Shown here: positions 8,748 to 18,347 of the stretch, in pieces
Layout: the number at the start of each line of letters is the position of its first letter
How positions within the stretch are numbered: the first letter of the stretch is position 1
Source: Coxiellaceae bacterium
Lineage (GTDB): Bacteria > Pseudomonadota > Gammaproteobacteria > Coxiellales > Coxiellaceae
Length of the DNA stretch: 64,000 nt
Assembly: GCA_011523685.1 (NCBI GenBank)
Contig: WTGG01000011.1
Coordinates: forward strand, 1 to 64,000
Direction: 5' to 3'
The notes under the pieces: model-generated
What the model was told of the DNA's origin: nothing
Database searches by the model: none
What the model saw: only the letters and a program-made list of their open reading frames with translations
Program-made: the position numbers and the translations under genes

Positions 8748-10109
8748 TTACGCTAGGTTACAGGCTTCTACTTGGTTTCGCAATTCGTTCGGGTTGATTA
8801 TTTTTTTATCAACCTTAAGGTAGATGAGCTGTTCTTCATCGGAAAAAGCAGCTTCTTGAATGCCTGCTGTTTGTTGGAATTGTGTGATTAATTGTTCGGC
8901 TTGTTCTGTATTATTGGGTGCAGAGAAAATGATGGTTGATAGGTATGGAGGTTGTGCCATGGTGCTGGCCCATAGTAGCCACAGTAGACCTAGTCCGCTC
9001 ATGAAGAGTAAAACGCCAGTGATGGAGTAATGCCCATATAGCCAGCCACTCAAGCTTCCACCAATGAAAATACCGAGGAATTGTGCTGTGGAGTACACAC
9101 CCATGGCTGTGCCTTTGTACCGTATGGCGGCTAATTTTGAGACTAAAGATGGTAATGTGGCTTCTAATAAACTAAAAGCACCAAAGAATAGAAAGAGTAG
9201 TAAAAAGACATCCCATCGAGCTTGATGATAGGAAATTAGTAATAAGCTACTGATAGTTAATGTGCTGATGGCTAATAGAAACACGGGTTTCATTTTTCTC
9301 CAGGCTTCAGCAATAATAATGAGAGGTATTGATGCAATGAAAGCACCGCTGAGTATGAGTAGGTAAGTTAGGGTTTGTTGATGATTCGTTAAGCCTAGGC
9401 TATGCGTTAGTAATAGCGGTAAAATGACAAATAGGCTGGTGAGCATGGCGTGTTGACTGAAGATACCAAGATTCAACCGTAGTAATTGAGTGTTTGAGAA
9501 AACGGAGCGATAACGATTTAGCCTATTTTCAGAGTGTTTAGCTAAAGTGAGTCGGGGTGGTTTTGCAATACTGGGTAGTAAAATGCATAAAGCCAACACA
9601 CCAAGAATAGCTGTGGTCCAAAAAATACCATTGAGTTGAAAGTAATGATTAATCATTGGGCCAAGTACAATGGCAACAGAAAATGATAAGCCGATCATCA
9701 TGCCAACCATGGCCATCGCTTTGCTGCGATTTTCATCGCGTGTGAGGTCGGCTAGTAAGGCAAGGCAGGTGCTGCCAATAGCGCCGGCACCTTGTAGTGC
9801 GCGACCCAAGAGGACACCATAAATTGAGTGAGCTTGAGCAGCAATAAGGCTGCCAATAATGAGCAAGACCAGGCCAATAGCAATGATAGGCTTTCGACCA
9901 ATTTTGTCTGATAGTGCGCCGAATGGGATTTGTAACATCGCTTGAGTGAGGCCATAAATGCCTAAGGTGAGTCCAATCAAAGCTGGCGTACTGCCTTGTA
10001 GATGGGTTGCTGCGGTGGCAAAGATAGGTAGAACCATGAACATGCCGAGCATGCGAAAAGCCATGAGTAGTGCAATTGACAGTACGGAGGATAATTCAGA
10101 TTTTGACAT
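8748..10109 (-). CDS. yajR: MFS transporter, YajR-like with C-terminal YAM domain
   Basis: A 453-residue major-facilitator proton-driven transporter of the inner membrane; the substrate is unknown. Twelve membrane helices fill roughly residues 5-390. The cytoplasmic motif A loop reads FGALSDKIGRKP near 70, and helix 4 has RALQGAGAIGS. After the last helix about 65 residues form a soluble domain, IIFSAPNNTEQAEQLI through LKVDKKIINPNEL. Its position and pattern match the ferredoxin-like YAM domain of YajR. The ATG at 10109 has AGGG upstream and matches the family start; an in-frame ATG at 10145 would add 12 polar residues. It precedes ssb on the same strand and is divergent from uvrA. Confidence 0.85.
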   Translation of the reverse strand: MSKSELSSVLSIALLMAFRMLGMFMVLPIFATAATHLQGSTPALIGLTLGIYGLTQAMLQIPFGALSDKIGRKPIIAIGLVLLIIGSLIAAQAHSIYGVLLGRALQGAGAIGSTCLALLADLTRDENRSKAMAMVGMMIGLSFSVAIVLGPMINHYFQLNGIFWTTAILGVLALCILLPSIAKPPRLTLAKHSENRLNRYRSVFSNTQLLRLNLGIFSQHAMLTSLFVILPLLLTHSLGLTNHQQTLTYLLILSGAFIASIPLIIIAEAWRKMKPVFLLAISTLTISSLLLISYHQARWDVFLLLFLFFGAFSLLEATLPSLVSKLAAIRYKGTAMGVYSTAQFLGIFIGGSLSGWLYGHYSITGVLLFMSGLGLLWLLWASTMAQPPYLSTIIFSAPNNTEQAEQLITQFQQTAGIQEAAFSDEEQLIYLKVDKKIINPNELRNQVEACNLA

Positions 10110-10288
10110 AGTGAGGCCCTGGAGAGTTGATTGTTTTATGACCAATTAAAAAGCGATTCAGCGGACAATATGATAAATTTTTGGGCCCTTAAAAGCCAGT
10201 AAAACCAAGATTTATTGACCTTAATGGCTCCTTTTATGAGTGAAAAAGGCGTATAATATCGGGTTTGCAATTTAAGATGGTGGGTGAC

Positions 10289-13123
10289 GTGGATAAATTG
10301 TCATTACGCGGTGTGCGCACGCATAATTTGAAAAATATTGATTTAGATTTACCAAGAGATCAGCTGGTGGTGATCACTGGTTTGTCGGGTTCCGGAAAGT
10401 CATCATTAGCTTTTGATACATTATATGCTGAAGGTCAGCGTCGTTATGTTGAGTCTTTATCCGCTTATGCGCGTCAGTTTTTATCGGTCATGAGCAAGCC
10501 AGACATGGATCTAATTGAAGGTTTATCACCTGCCATTTCTATTGAGCAAAAGGCAACGTCACATAACCCTCGTTCAACAGTCGGCACCATTACAGAAATT
10601 TATGATTATTTGCGTTTGCTCTATGCTCGGGTAGGCCAGCCTTTTTGTCCAGAGCATAATCATCCTTTAGCGGCTCAACCAATAGCAGAGATGGTCGATA
10701 CCGTGATGGCCTTGCCGGAAGATACCGCTGTGATGTTATTAGCCCCTGTGATTCGTTCACGTAAAGGTGAGCATCAAAAACTATTATCAAAATTACAAAG
10801 TCAGGGGTATGTTCGAGCGCGCATCGATGGTGACGTGGTGGAGTTAGATGAAGCACCCATATTAGAGCCTAAGCAAAAACACACGATTGAAGTCGTTATT
10901 GATCGTTTAAAAGTGCGTGATGGTCAGCAGCAACGTTTAGCTGAATCATTCGAAACCGCGATTGCTTTAGCAGATGGTTTAGCTATTGTGCATATTATGA
11001 AAGACGAATCAGAAGATGTACTCTTTTCATCAAAATTTTCATGTCCGAGTTGTGGGTATAGTATCGAAGAGCTGGAGCCTCGTCTTTTTTCTTTCAATAA
11101 CCCTAAAGGAGCCTGTCATGGCTGTGACGGCTTGGGTGTGCAGCAGCTGTTTGACCCTTTAAAAGTCGTGATGAATCCGCAGCAAAGTTTAGCGGGTGGT
11201 GCTGTGCGTGGTTGGGATAGGCGTAACCGCTATTATTTTCAATTATTGGAATCGTTGTCACAACACTATCAGTTTGATGTTGAGCAACCATTCTCCATAC
11301 TCTCTGAGCATGTACAGAATGTATTGTTGTATGGTAGTGGTGAAGAGGAAATTGCTTTTACCTATCAAGGTGGTCAAAACCAGCCGGTTAAGCGGGTGCA
11401 TACTTTTGAGGGTATTATTCCTAATATGCAGCGTCGTTATCATGAAACGGATTCAACCGCTGTACGTGAGGAGCTTGCTAAGTATTTAACATTAAGCCCT
11501 TGTCCAGATTGTGAAGGTGAGCGCATTAGTCATCAATCTCGTCATGTTCGCGTGGGCGATCATCGCTTGCCAGAAGTGGTTCAATGGTCGATTCAGTCTG
11601 CGCATGAGTGGTTTCAAGCCTTGGAATTACCGGGTCAGCAAGGTGAGATTGCTGAGAAAATTATTAAAGAAGTGGTTGCTCGTTTAGGTTTTTTGGTCAA
11701 TGTGGGTTTGGATTATTTAACGTTATCACGAAGTGCAGAAACACTATCGGGTGGAGAAGCGCAGCGTATACGTTTGGCGAGTCAGATTGGTTCAGGATTA
11801 GTTGGTGTAATGTACGTTTTAGATGAACCCTCTATTGGTTTACATCAACGAGATAATGAGCGTTTATTGCGGTCATTAGAGCGTTTACGTGATCTCGGTA
11901 ATACCGTCATTATGGTTGAGCATGATGAGGAAGCAATGTTACGAGCTGATCATTTGGTGGATCTGGGGCCTGGTGCTGGCGTCCATGGGGGCGAGATCAT
12001 GGCACAAGGAACCCCTGAAGATGTGAAAGCCAGTGAGCTTTCATTAACGGGCCAATACTTGTCAGGAAAGAAAGCTATTCCGCTACCTGAAAAAAGAATT
12101 GCGAATGTGTGTCGTCAAAAACTCACCATCAAAGGAGCAAGCTTAAACAATTTGCAGGACGTTACTTTAGAGTTGCCGCTGGGTTTATTAACCTGTGTGA
12201 CTGGTGTCTCTGGCTCTGGAAAATCCAGTTTAATTAACGGCACGTTATATCCTATCGCCGCACAACGATTGAACGGTGCTACATCACATACCATTGGCCC
12301 TCATCGTTCTGTGACAGGTTTAGATGAGTTAGATAAGGTAGTTAACATTGATCAAAGTCCTATTGGTCGAACGCCGCGTTCTAATCCAGCAACTTACACA
12401 GGCATGTTTACCCCTATTCGCGAATTATTTGCAGGCACTCAAGAAGCTCGTGCCAGAGGGTATAAGGCAGGCCGATTCAGTTTTAATGTTAATGGTGGTC
12501 GTTGCGATGCGTGCGAGGGTGACGGTGTTATTAAGGTCGAGATGCATTTTCTAGCGGATGTGTATGTCACGTGTGATGTCTGTCAAGGTGCTCGATATAA
12601 GCGAGAGACTTTAGAGGTGTTGTATAAAGGTAAAAACATTTATGAAGTCTTAGAGATGACAGTGGAAGACGCAGTCGAGTTTTTTGAAAATGTTCCCAGC
12701 GTCAAACGAAAGCTCGACACATTAATGGATGTGGGTTTGTCGTATATTACATTAGGGCAAAATGCGACGACCTTGTCGGGTGGTGAAGCTCAGCGGGTTA
12801 AGTTGTCGCGTGAGCTATCAAAGCGCGCTACCGGTAAAACGTTATATATTCTTGATGAACCTACGACGGGTTTGCATTTTCATGATGTGAATCAATTGAT
12901 TGACGTGGTGATGCGTTTGAGGGATCAAGGTAACACCATGGTGATTATTGAGCATAACCTAGATGTCGTGAAAGTCGCTGATTGGGTGGTTGATATGGGG
13001 CCTGAAGGTGGTGCTGGTGGTGGTCAGGTGGTTGCTGCGGGATCGCCAGAAGCGATTGCTAAGCATGCAGATTCTCATACGGGGGTTTATTTGAAGCCCC
13101 TCTTAGATAAGCCAGCTTTATAA
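10289..13123 (+). CDS. uvrA: excinuclease ABC subunit A
   Basis: The damage-recognition ATPase of nucleotide-excision repair; it loads UvrB at lesions. The protein is 944 residues from this GTG. It has two ABC modules, with Walker [13 protein letters not shown] near 31 and [11 protein letters not shown] near 640. Two LSGGEAQR signatures are present, and two LDEP Walker B motifs. Zinc ligands include CPSCGYS with CHGCDGLG, and CDACEGDG with CDVCQGARY. The GTG at 10289 aligns with the E. coli start ([18 protein letters not shown]) and has GGTGGG upstream; an ATG at 10277 or a TTG at 10265 are alternatives. A TATAAT at 10252-10257 is a likely -10. I saw no LexA-type CTG-N10-CAG operator upstream. 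Confidence 0.98.
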   Translation: MDKLSLRGVRTHNLKNIDLDLPRDQLVVITGLSGSGKSSLAFDTLYAEGQRRYVESLSAYARQFLSVMSKPDMDLIEGLSPAISIEQKATSHNPRSTVGTITEIYDYLRLLYARVGQPFCPEHNHPLAAQPIAEMVDTVMALPEDTAVMLLAPVIRSRKGEHQKLLSKLQSQGYVRARIDGDVVELDEAPILEPKQKHTIEVVIDRLKVRDGQQQRLAESFETAIALADGLAIVHIMKDESEDVLFSSKFSCPSCGYSIEELEPRLFSFNNPKGACHGCDGLGVQQLFDPLKVVMNPQQSLAGGAVRGWDRRNRYYFQLLESLSQHYQFDVEQPFSILSEHVQNVLLYGSGEEEIAFTYQGGQNQPVKRVHTFEGIIPNMQRRYHETDSTAVREELAKYLTLSPCPDCEGERISHQSRHVRVGDHRLPEVVQWSIQSAHEWFQALELPGQQGEIAEKIIKEVVARLGFLVNVGLDYLTLSRSAETLSGGEAQRIRLASQIGSGLVGVMYVLDEPSIGLHQRDNERLLRSLERLRDLGNTVIMVEHDEEAMLRADHLVDLGPGAGVHGGEIMAQGTPEDVKASELSLTGQYLSGKKAIPLPEKRIANVCRQKLTIKGASLNNLQDVTLELPLGLLTCVTGVSGSGKSSLINGTLYPIAAQRLNGATSHTIGPHRSVTGLDELDKVVNIDQSPIGRTPRSNPATYTGMFTPIRELFAGTQEARARGYKAGRFSFNVNGGRCDACEGDGVIKVEMHFLADVYVTCDVCQGARYKRETLEVLYKGKNIYEVLEMTVEDAVEFFENVPSVKRKLDTLMDVGLSYITLGQNATTLSGGEAQRVKLSRELSKRATGKTLYILDEPTTGLHFHDVNQLIDVVMRLRDQGNTMVIIEHNLDVVKVADWVVDMGPEGGAGGGQVVAAGSPEAIAKHADSHTGVYLKPLLDKPAL

Positions 13124-13135
13124 GTAATAGACGTA

Positions 13136-13173
13136 AAAAAACCACTGACATAAATATATGAAAGTGGTTTTAT
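13136..13173. terminator. shared terminator between uvrA and rpmG
   Basis: AAAACCACT (13137-13145) and AGTGGTTTT (13163-13171) form an imperfect hairpin with A-rich and T-rich flanks on both sides, between convergent genes. It can act in both directions. Confidence 0.7.
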
Positions 13174-13202
13174 TCCATTCGTGTATTTTGCTTAAAATAA
13201 AT

Positions 13203-13418
13203 CTACTTAGGAATCTTTTTCTCTTTGAATTTGGTCATCATGCCGCGTTTTCCGGTTTTTTCGTCAAATGCGCGAGGATCAAATTTCATGATTTCGATCT
13301 TATCAGGAGTGTTGTTTTTATTTTTGTAGGTTGTGTAAAAGTAACCTGTTGCTTTTCCAGCTTGTGTTTTTCCGGTGGATAGCAACATAATTTTTTCGCG
13401 TGGACCTTTTGATGCCAT
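13203..13418 (-). CDS. rpmG: ribosomal protein L33, enlarged form
   Basis: A component of the large ribosomal subunit near the E site. The L33 core is clear: [34 protein letters not shown] and a lysine-rich end, KFKEKKIPK. The usual bacterial length is 50-56 residues. Here it is 71, because of about six extra residues before the FYTT strand (GKTQAGKA) and about eleven in the C-terminal loop ([11 protein letters not shown]). There are no CxxC pairs, so this is the zinc-free form. The start has GAGGC 11 bases upstream and begins 11 bases after the rpmB stop codon, so both are one operon. Confidence 0.95.
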   Translation of the reverse strand: MASKGPREKIMLLSTGKTQAGKATGYFYTTYKNKNNTPDKIEIMKFDPRAFDEKTGKRGMMTKFKEKKIPK

Positions 13419-13429
13419 GTCGATTGCCT

Positions 13430-13666
13430 CTAGTTAATATTTTCGTTGTTGTTAATGCGCTCTATGGCTGCTTCGATGCCGATTTTATCAATCGTACGAA
13501 GACCGCGTGCAGAGACACGTAAAGTGACATAGCGCTGTTCGCTAGGTACCCAAATACGTTTTTTATGTAGGTTGGGAAGAAAGCGTCTTCTAGTTTTATT
13601 GTGTGCGTGAGAAACGTTATTACCCACAGTTGGGCGTTTTCCCGTTACTTGGCATGTTCTTGACAT
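13430..13666 (-). CDS. rpmB: ribosomal protein L28
   Basis: A large-subunit ribosomal protein of 78 residues, normal for the family. It opens [20 protein letters not shown] and continues [14 protein letters not shown] and [16 protein letters not shown], all standard L28 segments. It is the first gene of the rpmB-rpmG pair and lies 36 bases downstream of a strong promoter-like sequence at 13702-13730. Confidence 0.98.
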   Translation of the reverse strand: MSRTCQVTGKRPTVGNNVSHAHNKTRRRFLPNLHKKRIWVPSEQRYVTLRVSARGLRTIDKIGIEAAIERINNNENIN

Positions 13667-13701
13667 GACAGGGCTCCTATCTAAATCCTGGTAAGCGGTG
13701 T

Positions 13702-13730
13702 TTTATACCAAACCGATAGCAATTTGTAAA
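13702..13730 (-). promoter_or_regulatory. sigma-70 promoter of rpmB-rpmG
   Basis: On the minus strand, TTTACA (13730-13725) and TATAAA (13707-13702) are separated by exactly 17 bases, and a TGG precedes the -10, giving an extended -10. The expected start is near 13695, about 28 bases before the rpmB ATG. Confidence 0.7.
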
Positions 13731-14002
13731 CCAAATTTTAGGTTTTGGTAGTTTATCTGAGGATCAAAGTTTTTTGACGCGAAAAGTTTTTTGTCTAGAA
13801 AAAAATCGTATTTAAAAAAACATCTAATTTACTTAAGCGTGATGATAATTAGTTATCAAAAACCCTATAGGTTTATTATAACTTACTGTTTTTTTGTGAC
13901 AATTTTTTCCTTGCTGAGCATGTGGTTATTTTTTGATCTATAGTACTGGTGAGCATGACTAATAAAAGGTCATATTTTTAAAGTGAGAAAATTGGAGGCA
14001 GT
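13731..14002. other. AT-rich intergenic region before the secreted Calx-beta gene
   Basis: The gene-free stretch from 13667 to 14002 holds the rpmB promoter at its left end. To its right is AT-rich DNA with several A and T runs, a short palindrome AAACCCTATAGGTTT (13860-13874) and the GGAGG ribosome site just before 14003. I see no RNA gene or further operon signal. Confidence 0.4.
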
Positions 14003-14419
14003 ATGAGATTCAAAAATTACCTAACTGTAAAGGCGTCTAGTCAGCTCATGTTGTCTTCAGGTCTGGTGTTTTATTTTACACATATTCTTCAGCAAGCTCT
14101 GGCGGCCGATATGCATTCTTTAGCTGATAATACTTTGGAGAGTCAGATCAACTTGCATGATTCTGAATCTGGGTCTCTAAATAGTACTATTTACCAAAAT
14201 GATACAGATGGCAAAGAGATCTTAGTGAATTTTGAGAATCCTCTAGAGTTGACATCATTACCTGTTCAATTGGTAAAGCAGGATGATTTAGAGGCGGAGT
14301 CTGATTACTCTGATGATGATAAAAATGCTATTGAGATTCCGGAGGCCTCCAGTAGCAGTACTCCATTGTTTGATATTAGGGACTGTTTTATTAACAGGGG
14401 GCGTCATTGCCATTGCTAA
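14003..14419 (+). CDS. secreted acidic protein or 5' part of a frameshifted gene
   Basis: A 138-residue frame with an excellent GGAGGCAG ribosome site. It starts with a signal-like segment (residues 1-36, hydrophobic around LMLSSGLVFYFTHIL, possible cleavage after ALA). Its mature part is rich in Asp, Glu and Ser. It ends with INRGRHCHC, which does not look like a normal protein end. The last 107 bases overlap the next frame, which codes for a Calx-beta/FG-GAP protein. Either this is a real short secreted protein, or it is the N-terminal portion of that larger protein separated by a one-base indel near 14345-14415. Confidence 0.45.
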   Translation: MRFKNYLTVKASSQLMLSSGLVFYFTHILQQALAADMHSLADNTLESQINLHDSESGSLNSTIYQNDTDGKEILVNFENPLELTSLPVQLVKQDDLEAESDYSDDDKNAIEIPEASSSSTPLFDIRDCFINRGRHCHC

Positions 14420-16316
14420 TGAGTCAGATTCTGATAGTAGTCATACTAGTGTGAGTTCAAATGATTCTCTGGATGTTCCAGTCATCACCATTACTGATGT
14501 GACTGTAAGAGAAGGTCAAGGTCCTGCTGAGGTTCAAGTTCAGCTCTCTGAAATTCAAGAGTCTGATACTACCGTCGAATTTAGTGTGATCTCAGGCACT
14601 GCGTTACCTCAAAGTGATTACTTATTATCAGAGGCTGAGAAAGATGTTTCAAGTCACAACCTGTATGAAGTGTTTATACCCGCTGGAAAGAGTGAGGCAG
14701 TTATTACTATCGATCTAATTGACGATGGTTTTGCTGAAAAAAATGAGTCTTTTTATGTGGTTCTGCATGAGAGTAAAGACTTTGATCTTGAAAAATCATT
14801 TATTCGTGTTGAGTTGAAGGATGATGATTTGCAGAATGAATTGACGCAGGTGTCTCCGCTGTCAAATATTCAAAAAATGAAATTAGGCGACATTGATAAT
14901 GATGGTACGAAAGAGATTATTATACTGTCTAATAAAAATACTGGGCTAGCATCTATCTCTTACTCTGATGATGACGGTATTGAGGTAAGTACTATCGATG
15001 CTAATAAGTTTGGTTATGCTCTGGAAGTGGGTGATTTAAATAACGATGGCTTGGATGATATTTTTGTGGGAAGTGGAGATAAATTGATACTTTATCAGCA
15101 AGGCTCGAGTGCTGAGTCTGATTTTGAAGTCTCGTCAATAACTTTAGATAACACAATAGAGGGTTTTAATTCGAGTAGCATCTCATGGACAGATATAAAA
15201 CTTGTGGATTTGACGGGAGATGGTTATAAAGATGTATTGACTGCTAATTTTTACGATTCAGCAATGGTTGTGCTAGTCAATCCTAATGATAGTGGTAGGT
15301 CTTTAGATACATGGGAGATATCGGTCATCGATGCTGGTGATACTTCTGAAGTTAATGGGCTACGTCGATCTTATGTAGATACGAATGATTTTAATAGTGA
15401 TGGGGTTGACGAAATCTATACCATTTTTACAACATTTAGAGATACACCGGGGGCAGTGTTGATGTATGAGTACAATCTCGAAACCCGGGGATTTGATTAC
15501 TCTGCCTTATCACAAGAGGGTGGTGGGAAAGGTATTGCCGCAAGTGCTGATGGCATGTTGTATTATGATGCAGGAAGGACGGAGGATGGACAATCTCAGT
15601 TAGTTGCACGGAAGTGGTCAGAAACGAATGGATCATTCAGCAGCGAAGAAATCCTCGGTACATTTAATACGTTGTTTATTAATAAAATTGATGCGATTGC
15701 GTTGTATGACGGTGCCCCCTTAATGATTGCAGCTGCTAACTGGGATAACTTAGCCTTGATTGACGAGGAGGGAGTGGCACTGATAATGGAGGACTATGTC
15801 ACAGAGGAATCGATGATCGCTTTTAGTGCGAATCTCAGGGATTTCGTAGTGATAGAAAGTAGTCCGTCTGAATTTAGCTCTATTTATTTTACGGCTAAAA
15901 GTGATGGTGGTGTTGAAGGTGTTTATGCGTTGCATGATATCAATCGTGATGATGATATTGCTCAATATTCTTCGCAGATGCTTGATATTGATCCAAGTGT
16001 TCCATTTCCAGTAGTGGAGGTCGAGTTATCGAGTGATATAGATGATGAGGTTCAGCTAAACTTTTTATTGAATGAGGCAGCTTCACAAGAAGTTGCAATT
16101 GATTATTTAGTTGTTCAAGGTGAGTTCTCTGATTCTCATGTTCAAGCGTATGCAGTGGGGCAATTAATATTTTCAAAAGGTGAAGGAAATCAGGTGGTTG
16201 AGTTTGATGGAGAGCCTTTTGATTTAGAGCAGGGTGTTTCAGTGGTTTTGTCTCAACCCCAAGGTCTATCTTTTGATGATCATATCATTGCCATTAATGA
16301 AGAAGATCTTTTATGA
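14313..16316 (+). CDS. surface or secreted protein with Calx-beta and FG-GAP/VCBS repeats
   Basis: A 667-residue protein. Residues 1-36 have a basic start (LRFRRPP) and a hydrophobic stretch ending AIAN that could be a signal peptide or anchor. A Calx-beta domain follows (about 55-165), with ITDVTVREGQGPAEVQVQL and IPAGKSEAVITIDLIDDG. Then come FG-GAP/VCBS-type calcium-binding repeats with DIDNDGTKE, DLNNDGLDD, DLTGDGYKD and DFNSDGVDE (about 190-370), probably forming part of a beta-propeller. The last 110 residues may be a second Calx-beta-like domain. Such proteins are usually extracellular and adhesive. No convincing ribosome site precedes this ATG, so the gene may really start at 14003 and be frameshifted. 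Confidence 0.7.
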   Translation: MMIKMLLRFRRPPVAVLHCLILGTVLLTGGVIAIANESDSDSSHTSVSSNDSLDVPVITITDVTVREGQGPAEVQVQLSEIQESDTTVEFSVISGTALPQSDYLLSEAEKDVSSHNLYEVFIPAGKSEAVITIDLIDDGFAEKNESFYVVLHESKDFDLEKSFIRVELKDDDLQNELTQVSPLSNIQKMKLGDIDNDGTKEIIILSNKNTGLASISYSDDDGIEVSTIDANKFGYALEVGDLNNDGLDDIFVGSGDKLILYQQGSSAESDFEVSSITLDNTIEGFNSSSISWTDIKLVDLTGDGYKDVLTANFYDSAMVVLVNPNDSGRSLDTWEISVIDAGDTSEVNGLRRSYVDTNDFNSDGVDEIYTIFTTFRDTPGAVLMYEYNLETRGFDYSALSQEGGGKGIAASADGMLYYDAGRTEDGQSQLVARKWSETNGSFSSEEILGTFNTLFINKIDAIALYDGAPLMIAAANWDNLALIDEEGVALIMEDYVTEESMIAFSANLRDFVVIESSPSEFSSIYFTAKSDGGVEGVYALHDINRDDDIAQYSSQMLDIDPSVPFPVVEVELSSDIDDEVQLNFLLNEAASQEVAIDYLVVQGEFSDSHVQAYAVGQLIFSKGEGNQVVEFDGEPFDLEQGVSVVLSQPQGLSFDDHIIAINEEDLL

Positions 16317-16432
16317 AGGTGCAATGAGCGGTCAATTATTGCCATATACTTAATCGGTAACAGCGCTTTTGTCGTCTAGATATCTGTTGGTAAACAGGGT
16401 AGCCTAGCTCTTTACCTTAAGGAGACCCTATT

Positions 16433-16888
16433 ATGTACCGCCCAGTTCAGTTAAAAATTGTGGATTCACGGATTGGTGCCGAAATGGCTCTTCCAGAATA
16501 TGCCACAGAAGGGTCAGCGGGTTTAGATTTAAGGGCTTGTTTAGATAGTTCACTAGCCTTAGAGCCTGGTCAAACAGAGCTTATTTCAACAGGTATTGCT
16601 ATTCATTTAGGAGATCCCACTTTGGCGGCTACGATTCTACCGCGGTCAGGTTTGGGTCATAAACATGGTGTGGTATTAGGTAATTTAGTGGGATTAATTG
16701 ATTCAGATTATCAAGGTCCCCTGATGGTCTCTTGTTGGAATCGCGGCGAGAACACTTATACGATCGAGCCGGGTGAACGTATTGCTCAATTGGTGATCGT
16801 GCCCGTATTAAAAGCACAATTTAGTATTGTGGATGAATTCGAACAAACACAACGAGGAGAAGGTGGTTTTGGAAGCACAGGACAATAA
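16433..16888 (+). CDS. dut: dUTP diphosphatase
   Basis: It hydrolyses dUTP to dUMP and pyrophosphate, keeping uracil out of DNA and supplying dTMP synthesis. The trimeric dUTPase motifs are all present in 151 residues: [38 protein letters not shown] and the C-terminal P-loop-like arm [10 protein letters not shown]. The length equals that of E. coli Dut. AAGGAGA stands ten bases before the ATG. The next gene starts four bases after the stop codon, so they are co-transcribed, as dut and phosphohexomutase genes often are in gammaproteobacteria. Confidence 0.98.
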   Translation: MYRPVQLKIVDSRIGAEMALPEYATEGSAGLDLRACLDSSLALEPGQTELISTGIAIHLGDPTLAATILPRSGLGHKHGVVLGNLVGLIDSDYQGPLMVSCWNRGENTYTIEPGERIAQLVIVPVLKAQFSIVDEFEQTQRGEGGFGSTGQ

Positions 16889-16892
16889 TTTA

Positions 16893-18293
16893 ATGCAATA
16901 CGGGCTTCCGCCTGTGATCCCTAAGGGTATTTTTCGCACTTATGATATTCGTGGCGAGGCCAATGAGTCTGGGGTTAGCCCAGGTATCGCTTATGCCATC
17001 GGTTTAGTGTTTGGCTCAATGGTTCAACAGAAAGGTGGCCGAGAAGTGATTGTCGGCCGAGATGGTCGCTTAACTGGGTTTGAGCTGACACAGGCGCTGG
17101 TTGTGGGTTTGCGCCAAAGCGGTTGTGACGTCATTGATATTGGTCAAGTGCCAACACCTTTGGTGTATTTCGCCACAAAAACCCTATCTGCTAACTCAGG
17201 GATTATGGTCACGGCTAGTCATAATCCAGGTCATCACAATGGGTTTAAGTCGGTATTAGATGGTGTGACGTTGAGTACAGAAGGTGTACAAACACTTTAT
17301 CAACGTATTACAGAGCATGACTGGACGGTGGCATCGCAACAGGGTGGTTATCGTGAACATGAAATAATAGAGCCCTATATTCGCTATGTGAGTGAGCATG
17401 TTCAATTGCAGCGACCACTGAAAGTGGTGGTTGATTGTGGGAATGGTATTGCGGGTGTGGTAGCTCCAGCATTATACCGCGCAATGGGTTGCGAGGTGAT
17501 TGAATTATTCTGTGAGGTTGATGGTCACTTTCCCAATCATCACCCTGACCCAACTATCCCTGAAAACTTAGACGATATTCGTGCTGCGGTTAAAGCACAT
17601 CAGGCAGATGTGGGTTTAGCCTTTGATGGTGATGGTGATCGTTTGGGTTTGATCACTAATGAGGGTGAGATTATTTGGCCTGATCGACAGTTATTGTTTT
17701 TTGCACAAGATGTTCTAAAGCAACACCCGGGATCAAAGATTGTTTTTGATGTTAAGTGTACGAATCATTTGCCGCAAAAAATCACTGAGTGGGGTGGCGA
17801 GCCGATTATGAATCAGACCGGGCACTCTTTAATTAAAAAACGTATGATTGCCGAATCTGCTCCTTTTGCAGGTGAGATGAGCGGGCATATCTTTTTTAAT
17901 GATGAGTGGTTTGGTTTTGATGATGGTGCCTATGTGGGGGCGCGGGCATTACGCATTGTAGCGTCACAGTCATCAACTTGCAGTGAGTTATTTCAAGCGT
18001 TGCCAGATAGTATTAATACGCCTGAATTAAAGCTTCCTATGGCAGAAGAGAAAAAGTCGGCATTCATGCATGCATTAATTAAAGGTGGAGATTTTGGAGA
18101 AGCGAAGCGTATCACGATTGATGGGCTACGCGTTGACTTTGGTTATGGGTGGGGCTTAGTGCGACCATCTAACACGTCTGCTTATTTAGTGATTCGTTTT
18201 GAGGCGGAAACACAAGATCAACTCAATACGATTCAAGCTTGTTTTCGTGATGCATTGTTATCAATCGATTCAGAGTTAGAGCTACCTTTTTAA
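16893..18293 (+). CDS. algC: phosphomannomutase/phosphoglucomutase, AlgC type
   Basis: It interconverts hexose 6- and 1-phosphates for LPS and exopolysaccharide sugar-nucleotide supply. The 466-residue protein has the four-domain alpha-D-phosphohexomutase motifs: FRTYDIRG at the start, phosphoserine loop VTASHNPGHHNGFK near 110, metal loop FDGDGDRLG near 242, sugar-binding GEMSGHIFF near 325 and phosphate-binding RPSNTSAYLVIR near 425. The chosen ATG lies four bases after the dut stop and has AGGA ten bases upstream; a TTG inside dut with GAGGAG upstream is an alternative. Specificity between mannose and glucose cannot be read from the sequence. Confidence 0.9.
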   Translation: MQYGLPPVIPKGIFRTYDIRGEANESGVSPGIAYAIGLVFGSMVQQKGGREVIVGRDGRLTGFELTQALVVGLRQSGCDVIDIGQVPTPLVYFATKTLSANSGIMVTASHNPGHHNGFKSVLDGVTLSTEGVQTLYQRITEHDWTVASQQGGYREHEIIEPYIRYVSEHVQLQRPLKVVVDCGNGIAGVVAPALYRAMGCEVIELFCEVDGHFPNHHPDPTIPENLDDIRAAVKAHQADVGLAFDGDGDRLGLITNEGEIIWPDRQLLFFAQDVLKQHPGSKIVFDVKCTNHLPQKITEWGGEPIMNQTGHSLIKKRMIAESAPFAGEMSGHIFFNDEWFGFDDGAYVGARALRIVASQSSTCSELFQALPDSINTPELKLPMAEEKKSAFMHALIKGGDFGEAKRITIDGLRVDFGYGWGLVRPSNTSAYLVIRFEAETQDQLNTIQACFRDALLSIDSELELPF

Positions 18294-18347
18294 ACTAACC
18301 TGTCAGTATGGTGCGTTGACTGGTTGTATCAACAATGAGGTGATCAG

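Noticed and set aside
10140-10288. LexA operator before uvrA
   Set aside because: No CTG-N10-CAG-type site was found, although uvrA is SOS-controlled in many gammaproteobacteria.
13158-13382. Open frame on the plus strand opposite rpmG
   Set aside because: It is the antisense shadow of a clear L33 gene and lies across the uvrA/rpmG terminator; no ribosome site.
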